Source: Desulfovibrio sp. (GTDB lineage: Bacteria > Desulfobacterota > Desulfovibrionia > Desulfovibrionales > Desulfovibrionaceae). From it: a stretch of 32,728 nucleotides of DNA. The notes under the pieces were generated by a model, which saw nothing but the letters and a program-made list of their open reading frames with translations, was not told the origin of the DNA and did no database searches. This document shows, piece by piece, positions 16,602 through 26,900 of this stretch. Positions within the stretch are counted from its first letter, which is position 1, and each line of letters begins with the position of its first letter. Both the position numbers and the translations under genes were made by a program. The DNA lies in NCBI GenBank assembly GCA_017454325.1, contig JAFTDG010000129.1, positions 1-32,728 on the forward strand, written 5' to 3'.

Positions 16602-18035
16602 ATGCTCGCATATGAAGCTGTTATCGGTCTTGAAGTTCACGTTCAGTTGGCTACTTCTTCTAAATTATTCTGCTCTTGTCCTACTACTTTTGGAAAGCCT
16701 GCCAACACAAATGTTTGTGAAGTCTGTTCTGGTATGCCAGGTGCTCTACCAGTGCCAAATCGCCAAGCTGTGCATTATGCGGTGCTGGTAGGGCTTGCCA
16801 CCAATTGTACTATAAACAGACATTCTGTCTTTGCCCGCAAGAACTATTTTTATCCAGATTTGCCTTCAGGCTATCAGATATCACAGTTTGACCTTCCGAT
16901 TTGCGAACACGGATTTCTTGAGATTGCAGCGGACGGTTTGCGCAAGAAAATCGGCATTACCCGTATACATATGGAGAACGATGCGGGTAAGAATATTCAT
17001 GCCCAGGGAGAAAACTTGAGCTACGTAGACCTTAATAGGGCAGGAACGCCACTGGTCGAGATTGTATCTGAACCGGATATGCGTTCAGCTGCAGAAGCAG
17101 TCGCCTATCTCAAGGCACTTTATGGAATAGTAACCTATTTAGGAGTATGCGACGGTAATATGGAAGAGGGGAGTTTCCGCTGTGATGCCAATGTTTCCAT
17201 ACGTCCTGTAGGCACCACATCTTTTGGTACCCGTACCGAATTGAAAAATGTCAACTCCTTCCGCAATGTTCAGCGCGCCATTGAGTATGAAATTGCACGT
17301 CAGCAGGATGTCCTTGAAGATGGCGAAACTGTCATTCAAGAAACCCGTCTCTATGATGCAGTAAAGAATATAACGGCCTCTATGCGCAGCAAGGAAGAAG
17401 CCCATGACTATCGCTACTTCCCCGATCCTGATATCTTACCGGTGGAAATATCAGCAGAAGAGCTCGTTTCATGGCGAGCAGAACTACCAGAATTGCCACA
17501 GTCGCGAGGAGCACGGTTTGCGGCTATGACCGGATTGCCTGAAGCAGAGGTGGAAGTGCTCGTGCAGAGCCGTGGACTGGCAGATTATTTTGAAAAAGCA
17601 GCTGCCAGGGCCGACGCAAAAAAAGTGGCCAACATGGTACTGGGCCCGCTGCTGCGCGAATGCAACAGCCGTGGAATAAGTCCGTCTAACCCGACAGCGT
17701 GGGCTATGAAGCCAGAGGCTTTGGCAGAGCTCGTTACACTCGTGGATGATGGCGTTATAAGTGCAAAAATTGCCAATGATATTTTTAGTGATCTATTTGA
17801 TACCGGCGTTATGCCTGCAGACTATGTGAAAGAAAAAGGTCTTGCGCAAATTTCAGATTCGGCTGCATTGGAAGCTTCTATTGATGAAATATTAGCATCC
17901 AATCCTGACGAAGTCGCTGCCTACCGTGGAGGCAAGACTAAGCTGATGAGCTTTTTTGTAGGGCAGGTTATGCGTGCTACCAAGGGAAAGGCCAATCCTG
18001 CCTTGGTTAATAAACTGCTTTTGCAAAAACTTTAG
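16602..18035 (+). CDS. gatB: Aspartyl/glutamyl-tRNA amidotransferase subunit B
   Basis: The 477-residue protein is full-length GatB, the kinase/transamidase subunit of GatCAB that turns Glu-tRNA(Gln) or Asp-tRNA(Asn) into the amidated form. Visible hallmarks are [20 protein letters not shown], the zinc-site cysteines CSCPT and [23 protein letters not shown], and [14 protein letters not shown]. The YqeY-like helical tail ends with [18 protein letters not shown] at 16588-16593 lies 8 bases before the ATG. gatA and gatC are not in the window. Confidence 0.97.
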   Translation: MLAYEAVIGLEVHVQLATSSKLFCSCPTTFGKPANTNVCEVCSGMPGALPVPNRQAVHYAVLVGLATNCTINRHSVFARKNYFYPDLPSGYQISQFDLPICEHGFLEIAADGLRKKIGITRIHMENDAGKNIHAQGENLSYVDLNRAGTPLVEIVSEPDMRSAAEAVAYLKALYGIVTYLGVCDGNMEEGSFRCDANVSIRPVGTTSFGTRTELKNVNSFRNVQRAIEYEIARQQDVLEDGETVIQETRLYDAVKNITASMRSKEEAHDYRYFPDPDILPVEISAEELVSWRAELPELPQSRGARFAAMTGLPEAEVEVLVQSRGLADYFEKAAARADAKKVANMVLGPLLRECNSRGISPSNPTAWAMKPEALAELVTLVDDGVISAKIANDIFSDLFDTGVMPADYVKEKGLAQISDSAALEASIDEILASNPDEVAAYRGGKTKLMSFFVGQVMRATKGKANPALVNKLLLQKL

Positions 18036-18050
18036 TTCACGCTCACTACC

Positions 18051-18070
18051 TGTCTAGCACTGCCTAGACA
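18051..18070. terminator. Inverted repeat between converging genes
   Basis: TGTCTAG and CTAGACA form a perfect 7-bp stem with a 6-base loop between the ends of gatB and the minus-strand repeat protein, overlapping the last codons of the latter. The position suits a bidirectional terminator, but no T-run follows on either strand. Confidence 0.4.
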
Positions 18071-19020
18071 TTCAGATTAAGGCCTGAAAGGATGGAAAGG
18101 TTGCTATTATTATAGTTGCCAAAGGATGTGTTACCGTTACCGGTATCTGACCACCAGGATGCCAGCGATTCAATTTCAATGCGTTTACGTATGTCTGAAG
18201 GCGATATTTGTATAGCCTTGCGGGCATCGTCCAGGCTAGAGAGTGCTTCTATTTGTCTGAACTTTTTGACCAATTCTTGGTTATTGTCGAAAAAAAGCTG
18301 CATAGCCGTTTTAACAGATGAATCGCTACTTTCAACAGTCACGTCGCCGGTAATGTCGTCAACCTTAAGTGTAAAGGCTGCGTCAGCGTCCACAGCCAGT
18401 CTAGTTAGGCCGTCGTATATTGATTTCCCCAGTATAGTACCGTCAAGAGCATCCTGTATGGAGATAACTGTTTCAGCGTCCATAGAGTTGTCGTTTGTGG
18501 CAATGAACTTTCCTGTGGTATCCAGATTCATGGTGACTTCTTTCTTATCGGGCAGCCCCGCCGCAGTGAGCATGGAACGCAAATCCTTGCCTAGCTGCCC
18601 GTTTGCAGTGAGCCATGCATTGGTATTTGTTACATCATTGGCATCGTTCCCCGAGGCAATCAATTTACCTTCAGTATTGAGTGTAAAGGATAATACTGTA
18701 GGGTCATGCACACCCAGATTGGCTATCCCTTCCTTGACAGCGGTGTTGAACTCCGTATTTAGTTGGTCTCGATATTTTGTTATTTGAGTGAAAGTTACAC
18801 GGCTGTCGCTTTCAAGCCCCATGGCGTCCATTGCGTATTTAGTCAATGCAACCATGCTTGAAAGTTGTGAAGACATATTGCCGTAGCCGGGCAGTGATCT
18901 TCTGAGTTTGCTGGAGTGGGTAGACCCAGTAGATGTGCCAGATGCCTGGGATTGCAACTGCTGATTATTCCACTGGAATACTGTATTGGTACTATTGCCA
19001 CTGATGCCCGTTACATTCAT
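18064..19020 (-). CDS. Repeat protein of unknown function
   Basis: I do not recognise this 318-residue protein. The first 55 residues are rich in Ser, Thr, Asn and Gln and look disordered. It then shows three related units, at about 109-150, 161-206 and 214-255. Each starts with a beta-strand (SFTLNTEGKLIA, VTMNLDTTGKFIA, AFTLKVDDITGDVTV), continues through an Asp/Asn-rich turn, and ends in a helix with Leu-rich spacing. A charged helix and an Asn/Ser/Gly-rich tail end the protein. There is no signal peptide or membrane segment. Composition and disordered ends recall proteins exported by the flagellar system, but nothing proves this. It is monocistronic, between converging gatB and diverging phoH. 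The 223-codon ORF opposite it is a shadow. Confidence 0.75.
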   Translation of the reverse strand: MNVTGISGNSTNTVFQWNNQQLQSQASGTSTGSTHSSKLRRSLPGYGNMSSQLSSMVALTKYAMDAMGLESDSRVTFTQITKYRDQLNTEFNTAVKEGIANLGVHDPTVLSFTLNTEGKLIASGNDANDVTNTNAWLTANGQLGKDLRSMLTAAGLPDKKEVTMNLDTTGKFIATNDNSMDAETVISIQDALDGTILGKSIYDGLTRLAVDADAAFTLKVDDITGDVTVESSDSSVKTAMQLFFDNNQELVKKFRQIEALSSLDDARKAIQISPSDIRKRIEIESLASWWSDTGNGNTSFGNYNNSNLSILSGLNLNV

Positions 19021-19061
19021 GATGCCCCCGGCAAAAAATGCTGTTCATAAAAAAAATTGTC

Positions 19062-19088
19062 ATTGAATAATTATATGCATAATTCAAT
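19062..19088. promoter_or_regulatory. Palindrome with TATAAT in a divergent promoter region
   Basis: AATTAT and ATAATT (19069-19074, 19079-19084) flank ATGC, and ATTG/CAAT (19062-19065, 19085-19088) extend the symmetry. The minus strand reads a perfect TATAAT at 19075-19070, about 50 bases before the start of the repeat-protein gene, so the palindrome would overlie its -10 region. No good -35 is seen. The rest of the 186-base gap has a small hairpin AGACT/AGTCT at 19132-19145. Confidence 0.35.
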
Positions 19089-19206
19089 CCAAAATTATTT
19101 GCCTGAGTTATCATTAAAGTGATGTATGCTAAGACTGACGAGTCTGAATGAAGCTATTGGTTTAGAAACATGGACAGCCGCCATGAAATAAGCTAGACAG
19201 GACACT

Positions 19207-20205
19207 ATGTCATTACATACTCACATGCTTGATACGATAGCCTTTGAAGATCCCTCACTAGCTAATCAGCTTTTTGGACCGCGTAATGTGCATCTCGAGT
19301 TGTTGTCTTCTGTCAGTGGGGCAGAAATCGACAGCCGGGGTACAAGCATTGTTATTGATTGTTCTGATCAGCGTATACGGCAGACACTGGGTAATCTTTT
19401 TGTGCAGCTTTATGACTTGTTGAGAGAAGGAATAACCTTGGGGCAACAGGATTATGTACACGCCTATGAAATGCTGCAAAGCGATCCTCACTTGAATCTG
19501 GCCAGTGTTTTCAGGGATTCCGTGTTTGTTCATACGCCGCGTAAAATGGTTACAGCCCGCAACCTCGCCCAGCGTACCTATCTGGATCTGCTGCATCGCA
19601 ATGAACTGGTTTTTGCCGTGGGACCAGCCGGCACAGGTAAAACATATCTAGCCGTAGCCATGGCGCTTTCCATGTTACAACAGCATCGTGTAAAACGTAT
19701 TATCCTCACACGGCCTGCAGTGGAAGCGGGAGAACGGCTTGGGTTTCTGCCTGGCGATCTTGTTGAAAAGGTCAACCCCTATCTACGCCCTCTGTACGAT
19801 GCCCTGCACGACATGATACCCCAGCCTAAGGTAGCCTCAATGCTAGAAACTGGTACTATTGAAGTGGCCCCACTGGCATTCATGCGTGGACGTACGCTCA
19901 ACGACGCATTTGTTATTTTGGATGAAGCCCAGAATACAACCTTGGAACAAATGAAAATGTTTCTTACGCGTATGGGATTTGGTTCACGCATGGTTGTAAC
20001 AGGCGATACATCACAAATAGATCTTCCCTTACAACCAGGCTGGCAAAAACCACGTTCAGGGCTTATCCATGCACTGCATATCCTTACGGATATCCCCGGT
20101 CTTGCTGTGCACTGTTTCACGAAAGCAGATGTTGTTCGTCATCCCTTAGTTGGAGCCATTGTGACAGCCTATGATCTCGCAGAAAAAAACGACGCGACCC
20201 ACTAG
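19207..20205 (+). CDS. phoH: PhoH-family P-loop ATPase
   Basis: The 332-residue protein is a PhoH/YbeZ-type ATPase, often linked to RNA handling and ribosome maturation with YbeY. The N-terminal part resembles the small nucleic-acid-binding region of the family. Walker A is GPAGTGKT (139-146), Walker B is FVILDEAQN (235-243), and VTGDTSQIDLP follows as the sensor region. A short AGGA lies 4 bases before the ATG. Its end overlaps the next gene by 35 bases. phoH, pgpH-type HD protein and ybeY in this order are a widely conserved cluster, which supports the call. Confidence 0.95.
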   Translation: MSLHTHMLDTIAFEDPSLANQLFGPRNVHLELLSSVSGAEIDSRGTSIVIDCSDQRIRQTLGNLFVQLYDLLREGITLGQQDYVHAYEMLQSDPHLNLASVFRDSVFVHTPRKMVTARNLAQRTYLDLLHRNELVFAVGPAGTGKTYLAVAMALSMLQQHRVKRIILTRPAVEAGERLGFLPGDLVEKVNPYLRPLYDALHDMIPQPKVASMLETGTIEVAPLAFMRGRTLNDAFVILDEAQNTTLEQMKMFLTRMGFGSRMVVTGDTSQIDLPLQPGWQKPRSGLIHALHILTDIPGLAVHCFTKADVVRHPLVGAIVTAYDLAEKNDATH

Positions 20206-22555
20206 CATAACAGCTCTTGCGCGTCTCTTGTATGCCAGGCACCAATGTGGATGGGGTTTGGCAGTACTTGTTGCTACACTTTTTATGTTGAGTCTCTTGG
20301 CAGGAGCGAACTTTGATATTGTGCCCCGTGTGTATGTAGCAGGACAGGTTGCGGATGCTGATGTCATTGCTGACCGAGATATACTTGTAGAGGATATGCA
20401 GGCTACAAAGGCCCGCCGTAAGCAGGTGCTGCAGATGCAGCCACCTGTCTATGACCTGAGTTTAGAACCGTATACCATTTTTCAACAACGCATTGTCGAA
20501 ATACTGCGTGCTATTACCAGGGGTGAGCAAAAAACTGGGCAGGAGGGTGCCTTACACCGTCTGTCAGAAGAATTGACACCACCAGTCGCCACCGAGGTTT
20601 TTCCAGAACTTGCCCAGCCAGAGGTACAAACGTATCTCCTGAAAGTTCTCATGCCACAAATTCGTGAGCGCATGATTGAGGGGCTGGTGGGAGATATAAG
20701 GTCAGCAAGGGTAGGGCGTTCGGGTGTTATCGTGCGCAATCTCGATACTGGTACAGAAATTTTGCGACCAGATGTGGTCAATCTTCCCGACGTCCAATCC
20801 TATCTTGCCGAAATTGCATCACAGATCCGACGAGCTCCAACATTAAATGCACAATCACGTAGGGCTATCAATATTCTCCTTTCAGCGGTTATGCCTGCCT
20901 CGTTGACGTTAAATCGTGAGGCAACGCAGAAGCGTGGCAATGCCGTCATGGAACAGGTTGAGCCTGTTTATTACCAAATTCAAAAAGGGGAATTGCTGTT
21001 GCGTAAGGGGGAACGTGTTAGTCGTGAACAACAAATCAAACTACAGACGCTTTATCAGTCCGCATCTGATCCCTTGCGGTGGAATATTGCTTTTGGTTGC
21101 TTCCTCTGCTCTCTCATTCTCTCCATAGGTTTTTTTGTCGCTCCCAGTGGTAAACCAGGTACTCCACTTAAATTTACTGATACCCTGCTTATTTCTCTAC
21201 TGCTTCTGCTGTTTGGCGTTGGGGCCAAGGGCGTATATGTACTCGGGATGCGCATGGACAGTTTATCCCTGCTCAACTCTCTGGCCCTGGGCTATCCTGT
21301 GGCTGGAGCGGTTGGGCTAGTGGCTATGATATTTGCAGCACGTCGCTACTGTACCATGGGATTACTCCTTGCGTTATTTACTACACTCATGTTTCAGGCA
21401 TCCTTGCCACTCTTTCTATATCTGTTTCTCGGTGGCATGTTGACAACATGGCTTGTAACCAGCGCTCAAAGCCGCCAAGATGTGGTTTGGAGCTTGCTTC
21501 CACTTTCACTCGGACAGGTATTAATTTGGCTTGGAGTAACCCTCATGGCCCAGAATCCTATTGAGGCCATGCCGACACAACTAGCGGCTGTACTTATAAA
21601 TAGCCTGCTTTCACTCATACTGCTGTTTGCCGTCAGCCCTGTTCTTGAATTATGCTTTGGATACAGCACACGTTTTCGACTAATGGAGCTCATGAGTTTG
21701 GAGCAACCTCTTATGCAGGAACTCATGGTCACAGCGCCTGGAACGTATCATCACTCTCTCATCGTCGCTAATATGGTGGAGGCCGGAGCAAAAGCCATTG
21801 GTGCCAACAGTTTGTTGTGTAAAGTCGCCGCGCTGTATCATGACGTAGGCAAACTAACATATCCCGGTTATTTTATAGAAAACCAGTTTGGTGGTCCAAA
21901 CAAACACGACAAACTTGCACCTTCTATGAGTGCTCTTATTTTGCTCTCACATGTCAAGAAAGGAACAGAGCTGGCAGAACGCTATAATTTGGGCCGGGAT
22001 ATTGCAGATATTATAGGTCAGCACCATGGAACAAGACTCATTCGCTTTTTCTACCAAAAGGCTCTTAATCTTGGAGAAAAACCGCGCGAGTCAGACTACA
22101 GTTATCCAGGTCCGCGCCCTCAAACTAAAGAAGCTGCTATTCTTATGCTGGCAGATTCCGTGGAGGCTTCTAGTCGCACTCTTACTGACCCCACTCCTGC
22201 CAGAATTAAGACGCATATTGACACTATTATTAAGGGTATCTTTTCTGAAGGACAACTGGACGAATCTGAGCTGACATTCAAGGATCTGCATTTTTTAAGC
22301 GAAAATTTTCAACGTATTCTCACCGGTATTTTTCATCAGCGAATTGCCTATCCTGAGACAAAATTGCCTGATAATGCACGTAATGAAGCGAAAAATTCTG
22401 TTAAAATCGGTTCACACACGCAGACACAGCAACCCATGGCTTTGCCTGCAAGCATCAATCTCGACAACCCCTTAGCAAATACAAATAAGACGGTAGCCCT
22501 TCCTTCCGGCATAGTACATGTTGTTGGCTCCATTGATGAAAGGAACAGCCATTAA
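20171..22555 (+). CDS. 7TMR-HD family membrane phosphohydrolase (PgpH-like)
   Basis: The 794-residue protein has an N-terminal membrane helix (about 25-46), then a large extracytoplasmic domain (about 55-295) of the 7TMR-HDED type. About seven hydrophobic segments follow (300-480), then a cytoplasmic HD domain (about 520-690). HD motifs are TYHHSLIVANMVE, ALYHDVGKLTYPGYF, and IIGQHHGTRLIRFFY. Relatives such as Listeria PgpH hydrolyse c-di-AMP; I infer a similar cyclic-dinucleotide substrate but cannot show it. The start overlaps the end of phoH by 35 bases, and the stop shares one base with the ybeY start (TAATG), pointing to tight coupling. The last 75 residues are a polar, low-complexity tail. 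Confidence 0.92.
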   Translation: MISQKKTTRPTSITALARLLYARHQCGWGLAVLVATLFMLSLLAGANFDIVPRVYVAGQVADADVIADRDILVEDMQATKARRKQVLQMQPPVYDLSLEPYTIFQQRIVEILRAITRGEQKTGQEGALHRLSEELTPPVATEVFPELAQPEVQTYLLKVLMPQIRERMIEGLVGDIRSARVGRSGVIVRNLDTGTEILRPDVVNLPDVQSYLAEIASQIRRAPTLNAQSRRAINILLSAVMPASLTLNREATQKRGNAVMEQVEPVYYQIQKGELLLRKGERVSREQQIKLQTLYQSASDPLRWNIAFGCFLCSLILSIGFFVAPSGKPGTPLKFTDTLLISLLLLLFGVGAKGVYVLGMRMDSLSLLNSLALGYPVAGAVGLVAMIFAARRYCTMGLLLALFTTLMFQASLPLFLYLFLGGMLTTWLVTSAQSRQDVVWSLLPLSLGQVLIWLGVTLMAQNPIEAMPTQLAAVLINSLLSLILLFAVSPVLELCFGYSTRFRLMELMSLEQPLMQELMVTAPGTYHHSLIVANMVEAGAKAIGANSLLCKVAALYHDVGKLTYPGYFIENQFGGPNKHDKLAPSMSALILLSHVKKGTELAERYNLGRDIADIIGQHHGTRLIRFFYQKALNLGEKPRESDYSYPGPRPQTKEAAILMLADSVEASSRTLTDPTPARIKTHIDTIIKGIFSEGQLDESELTFKDLHFLSENFQRILTGIFHQRIAYPETKLPDNARNEAKNSVKIGSHTQTQQPMALPASINLDNPLANTNKTVALPSGIVHVVGSIDERNSH

Positions 22556-23016
22556 TGAAATCCAAGTCACCTGCGGAAAACTCGGTACGTGTATGCGTCC
22601 TGTACTGTGGCGCAGCGTGGCTTTGTCCGTTGGATAGGCAGGCTGTGCATAGCGTCTTGCAGGTCATGCTGGCGCAGGCGGTGGCAAGCAATGTACCCAA
22701 TCCACCAGTGACGATAGAATTGTTGCTAGTGGATGATGCGAATATTAGCAAGGCCAATCGACAATATATGCATTGCACTGGTCCAACCAATGTGCTTTCA
22801 TTTCCTTACGGCGAACACTGTGTCGGTACTCTTCTGCTTTCATTGGATACATTTCGCCGTGAGTGCCTGCTATATGGTCAAGATTCATGTGAACATATCC
22901 TACGGCTTCTGGCACATGGAATAGGCCATTTGTGTGGATTAGACCATGGTCCAGAGATGGATACGTTATGTTCTCAGTTGTTACAGGCTGCTAAAAAAAG
23001 TCTTCCTTTATCCTAA
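22555..23016 (+). CDS. ybeY: Endoribonuclease / rRNA maturation factor YbeY
   Basis: The 153-residue protein carries the UPF0054 zinc site H-x3-H-x5-H as AHGIGHLCGLDHG (His121, His125, His131). The conserved upstream TNVLSFPYGE segment is also present. YbeY acts in 16S rRNA 3'-end processing and ribosome quality control. It overlaps the stop of the HD protein by one base. AAAGGA lies 10 bases upstream of the ATG. Length is normal and the phoH-pgpH-ybeY order is classical. Confidence 0.95.
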   Translation: MKSKSPAENSVRVCVLYCGAAWLCPLDRQAVHSVLQVMLAQAVASNVPNPPVTIELLLVDDANISKANRQYMHCTGPTNVLSFPYGEHCVGTLLLSLDTFRRECLLYGQDSCEHILRLLAHGIGHLCGLDHGPEMDTLCSQLLQAAKKSLPLS

Positions 23017-23031
23017 GCCTATCGAGACGCC

Positions 23032-23838
23032 ATGTTACTCTCAACTGATACTGATACCAACAAACCTCTTGATCTTCCTGTCATCTGGCGCTTAGCCAAG
23101 GTAGCATCCTGTCTTGATACGGCTTTTAATCTTGCAGGCCGCAACATGCTCCCCATTTGGGGGAGCGTTCAGGTGTCTGAACAAACGGCTGGACGAGGCC
23201 AGATCAGGCGTCATTGGCATTCGCCCCCAGGTAATCTTTATGCCGCAGTGCGCCTGCCCGTTGCATATCCTTTTGACGGTTCTGAAGCAGCTCCATTTAC
23301 CGGCACACTGCTTGCTGAAGCATTAAATGCAGAAGGATGGCCGGTGTTGCTTAAATGGCCGAATGATCTTGTACTGCGTCACGAGAAAACAGGAAAACCC
23401 CTAAAGGTTTCCGGTACCCTTCTTGAAAAACGAGGTGATATCCTACTGGCTGGTATTGGTGTCAATATGGTGTGGGCACCAACACGTGAACAGCTGCGCG
23501 ACGATGCTTCACTTGAGGCAACCTGCCTTGTTCGATACCCATGCTCCAATAAAAAAACTTTGCCTACTGCAGAGGCGTTATGGCCACGCCTTGTAAGTCA
23601 GCTGTTTTCAGCATATACTCAATCGTCCTCATCTATCAAAGATTGGAAAAAACACGCCGAATCTTTATTATTATGGCGTGGTATGCTGGTGCAACTGCGT
23701 GATGGAGATCATAGCATCTGCGGCCGTGTAGCTGGCCTCGGGCCTTCTGGCGGAATTATGCTTGAACATTTTGGTATACAAGAAGAATTTTGCAGTGGTA
23801 GTTTACACCTTATCACAAACGAGAGCGCTAATGGCTAA
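23032..23838 (+). CDS. birA: Biotin--protein ligase, monofunctional
   Basis: The 268-residue protein has the biotin ligase catalytic core: VSEQTAGRGQIRRHWHSPPG (biotinyl-AMP loop), LLKWPNDLVL with the catalytic Lys, and KVSGTLLEKRGDILLAGIGVN. A small C-terminal SH3-like domain follows. There is no N-terminal winged helix, so it should not repress biotin genes as E. coli BirA does. The region that usually carries the STN motif is divergent (SCLDTAFNL). It starts 15 bases after ybeY and lies just upstream of pyruvate carboxylase, its likely main substrate in this window. Confidence 0.92.
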   Translation: MLLSTDTDTNKPLDLPVIWRLAKVASCLDTAFNLAGRNMLPIWGSVQVSEQTAGRGQIRRHWHSPPGNLYAAVRLPVAYPFDGSEAAPFTGTLLAEALNAEGWPVLLKWPNDLVLRHEKTGKPLKVSGTLLEKRGDILLAGIGVNMVWAPTREQLRDDASLEATCLVRYPCSNKKTLPTAEALWPRLVSQLFSAYTQSSSSIKDWKKHAESLLLWRGMLVQLRDGDHSICGRVAGLGPSGGIMLEHFGIQEEFCSGSLHLITNESANG

Positions 23839-23848
23839 TTTAACGGCA

Positions 23849-23868
23849 ATGCTGTCATTTCACAGCAT
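23849..23868 (+). terminator. Hairpin between birA and pyc
   Basis: ATGCTGT and ACAGCAT form a perfect 7-bp stem with a 6-base loop, 11 bases after the birA stop. A run of seven T lies only at 23893-23899, some 25 bases later, so it is not a classical intrinsic terminator. It may partially separate birA from pyc expression. Confidence 0.35.
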
Positions 23869-23939
23869 GCCTAACTTGCCTAATTTTGTGCTTTTTTTCT
23901 AAACGCCAGCCTTATGCTGAAACAGAAGGGCTAATATTC

Positions 23940-26900
23940 ATGGCCAACAAATCATTTGCAGAAGTGCAGAGGTTTTTAAAAGGCAAAGTAATTCTTGTCG
24001 CCAATCGCGGCATTCCAGCTCGACGCATCTGCCGTTCTATTCGTGAACGATTTGATGCCATTGCTGCCATGACAGCCACAGATGTAGATAAGACAGCTCC
24101 GGCAGCATCTGCGGCACAGGAATTGTTACTGTTAGGGGCAGAGCCTAGGGCATATCTGGATCTTGACAGCATTATAGCTAAGGCTCGTCAGCGTGGTGTT
24201 GTTGGCATACACCCAGGCTGGGGTTTTGCTTCTGAAGATACTCGTTTTCCCGAAAGATGTAAGGCAGCTGGCATAACTTTTATCGGGGCAACAGCAGAAG
24301 CCATGAATCTTCTTGGCAACAAAGTGCAAGCTAGGGAGGTTGCCAGAAAACTTGGTATTCCCGTTGTACCAGGTTCAGAATCAGCAGTGGATATTCCTAC
24401 TGCGCGCAAACTCATCAAAGAAATTGGCTTACCTATCATGCTCAAGGCTGAGGGAGGGGGTGGTGGACGTGGCATCTTTGCCATTCATAATGAGGCTGAA
24501 TTGGAAGACGCTTTTTTCAAGGCTTCCACTATGGCCCAAGCATCTTTTGGCAACCCTCGCCTCTTTGTTGAAAAATTCCTTTCCGATGTGCGTCATATAG
24601 AAATTCAAGTCATTGCTGATATGTACGGTAATGTTTTCGCCTTTGACGAACGCGACTGTTCCGTGCAGAGAAACCATCAGAAACTTATTGAAATCACGCC
24701 ATCCCCATGGACCGGCATTACACGAAAACTGCGTGACCGCCTCAAGGATTATGCTCGTCGGCTTGTTCGTGCTGTTGGTTATCATTCATTAGCCACAGTA
24801 GAATTTTTGGTTACGGCGGACGGTACGCCATATTTGATTGAAGTGAACACTCGTCTACAGGTTGAACACGGTATCACTGAAAGTCGTTATGGCATTGATT
24901 TGGTTGAAGAGCAGATTGCAGTGGCATTTGGCGCAGAATTGCGCTTCCGTGAAGATAATTTACGTCCATCATACTGTGCAATGCAGGTGCGTATCAACTG
25001 TGAGAATCCACAGGATAATTTTGCCCCAAATTCAGGCCTTATCTCGCGATATGTATCTCCCGGTGGACCAGGTGTACGACTTGACTCCAATATCTGCGCC
25101 GGCTACGAATTTCCTGCGAATTATGACTCCGCCGGCGCCCTGCTCATCTCCTATGCTCCAGATTGGGAAAAAACTCTAGCCATCATGACACGCGCTCTTA
25201 ATGAATATGCCATTGGTGGTATCAAAACGACTATCCCCTTTTTCCGTCAGGTACTCAAGCATCCGCTCTTTCGCAGTGGTAATATTAACACCTATTTTAT
25301 CGCTGAACATCCCGAGCTGATGTCATATACCGACTTGGCACCAGAGGGTGAACGCCTAGCAAAACTCGTGGCAGAGATTTCTGCAAAGGGATATAATCCC
25401 TTTGTACAATTGGGGCAGTATCGTTCAATAGATACACCTGCACTTGGCGAATTTGCCCCTGTATTGCCACCTGTTGACTCGGCGTTGCGTCGTAAGCCAT
25501 CCCCCTATCCGCACGGAGATCGCAAGGCCACTCTCGATTTTATTCGCGACTCCGGGTATGTGCATTTTACCGATACAACGACACGTGATCAGACACAGTC
25601 CAATTCTGGAAATCGTTTTCGCCTTGCTGAAGACCGATTGCTTGGTCCTTATCTTGACAACGCCGGCTTTTTTTCATTGGAGAATGGTGGCGGAGCCCAT
25701 TTCCATGTGGCCATGTTGGCCAATATGACCTATCCATTCAGTGAGGCTCGAGAGTGGAGCCACTTTGCACCTAAGACGCTCAAACAGCTTTTGGTTCGTT
25801 CCACAAACGTGCTGGGGTATACACCTCAACCCCGCAATCTTATGCTCAAAACAGGTGAAATGATCTGCGACCATTATCAGGTTGTACGCTGTTTTGATTT
25901 TCTTAATCATGTTGAGAACATGAGGCCCATTGCTGAAGTGGTCATGAGTCGAAAAGACGTCATATTTCAACCAGCGCTTTCCATGTCGTATGCTAAGGGC
26001 TTTGATGTTAAACACTATCTTGATGTTACTGAATCTATGCTGCGCATGGTGGCAGACATCATGGGGGTTAGTCTTAAGGAAGCATCGCGCAATATCATTC
26101 TGGGTATGAAGGACATGGCCGGTATTTGTCCACCGAGATTCATGAAGGAAATTGTCACAGCGTTGCGCAAGGCATGGCCGGAGCTAGTGTTACATTACCA
26201 CCGGCACTACACTGATGGCCTTTTTGTTCCTGCCTGTGGAGCAGCGGCGGCGGCTGGCACACATATTATTGATGTGGCGCTTGGATCTTCGGTTCGTTCC
26301 TACGGTCAGGGTGATGTACTCGCCACTATGGCTTATATGGAGGATGAACTTGGACTCACCTGCAATCTGGATAAAAATGTCCTGCGGGATGCTAATTTTG
26401 TCTGTAAGCAGATCATGCCCTACTATGACCGCTACTGCTCCACATATTTCAAAGGCATAGACTATGATGTAACACGGCATGGAATGCCCGGCGGGGCAAC
26501 TTCCTCTTCACAAGAGGGCGCCATGAAACAGGGTTACATCCATCTTCTGCCATATATGCTAAAATTTCTTGAAGGAACACGTCAGATTGTTCGTTACCAC
26601 GATGTAACCCCAGGTTCACAAATTACGTGGAATACGGCATTCCTTGCGGTGACAGGTGCCTGGAAGCGGGGAGGGGAAGAAGAAGTACGCTATTTGCTCG
26701 AAGTATTGGGGCATGCCACGCGCACACCTGAAAATGAATTGACCGATGAAATGCGTCAGGCACGCTTGCATATTTACCGTGATTGTAATGATGCGTTCCG
26801 CAATCTTTTGCTTGGCAAGTTTGGCAGGTTACCTTTGGGCTTCCCAGCAGACTGGGTGTATCGTAGCGCCTTTGGTTCAGACTGGAAGAACGCTATAGCA

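Noticed and set aside
18116..18787. A 223-codon plus-strand ORF opposite the repeat protein
   Set aside because: It is Ser-rich and low in information, as expected of an antisense shadow. The minus-strand frame is longer and shows a coherent three-fold repeat.
23851..23900. A classical terminator after birA
   Set aside because: The T-run is about 25 bases from the hairpin, so it is listed only as a weak candidate.
23886..23939. Upstream extension of pyruvate carboxylase
   Set aside because: The 18 extra codons start at GTG within a T-rich stretch and lack a Shine-Dalgarno; the ATG at 23940 has AAGGG and begins the conserved region.
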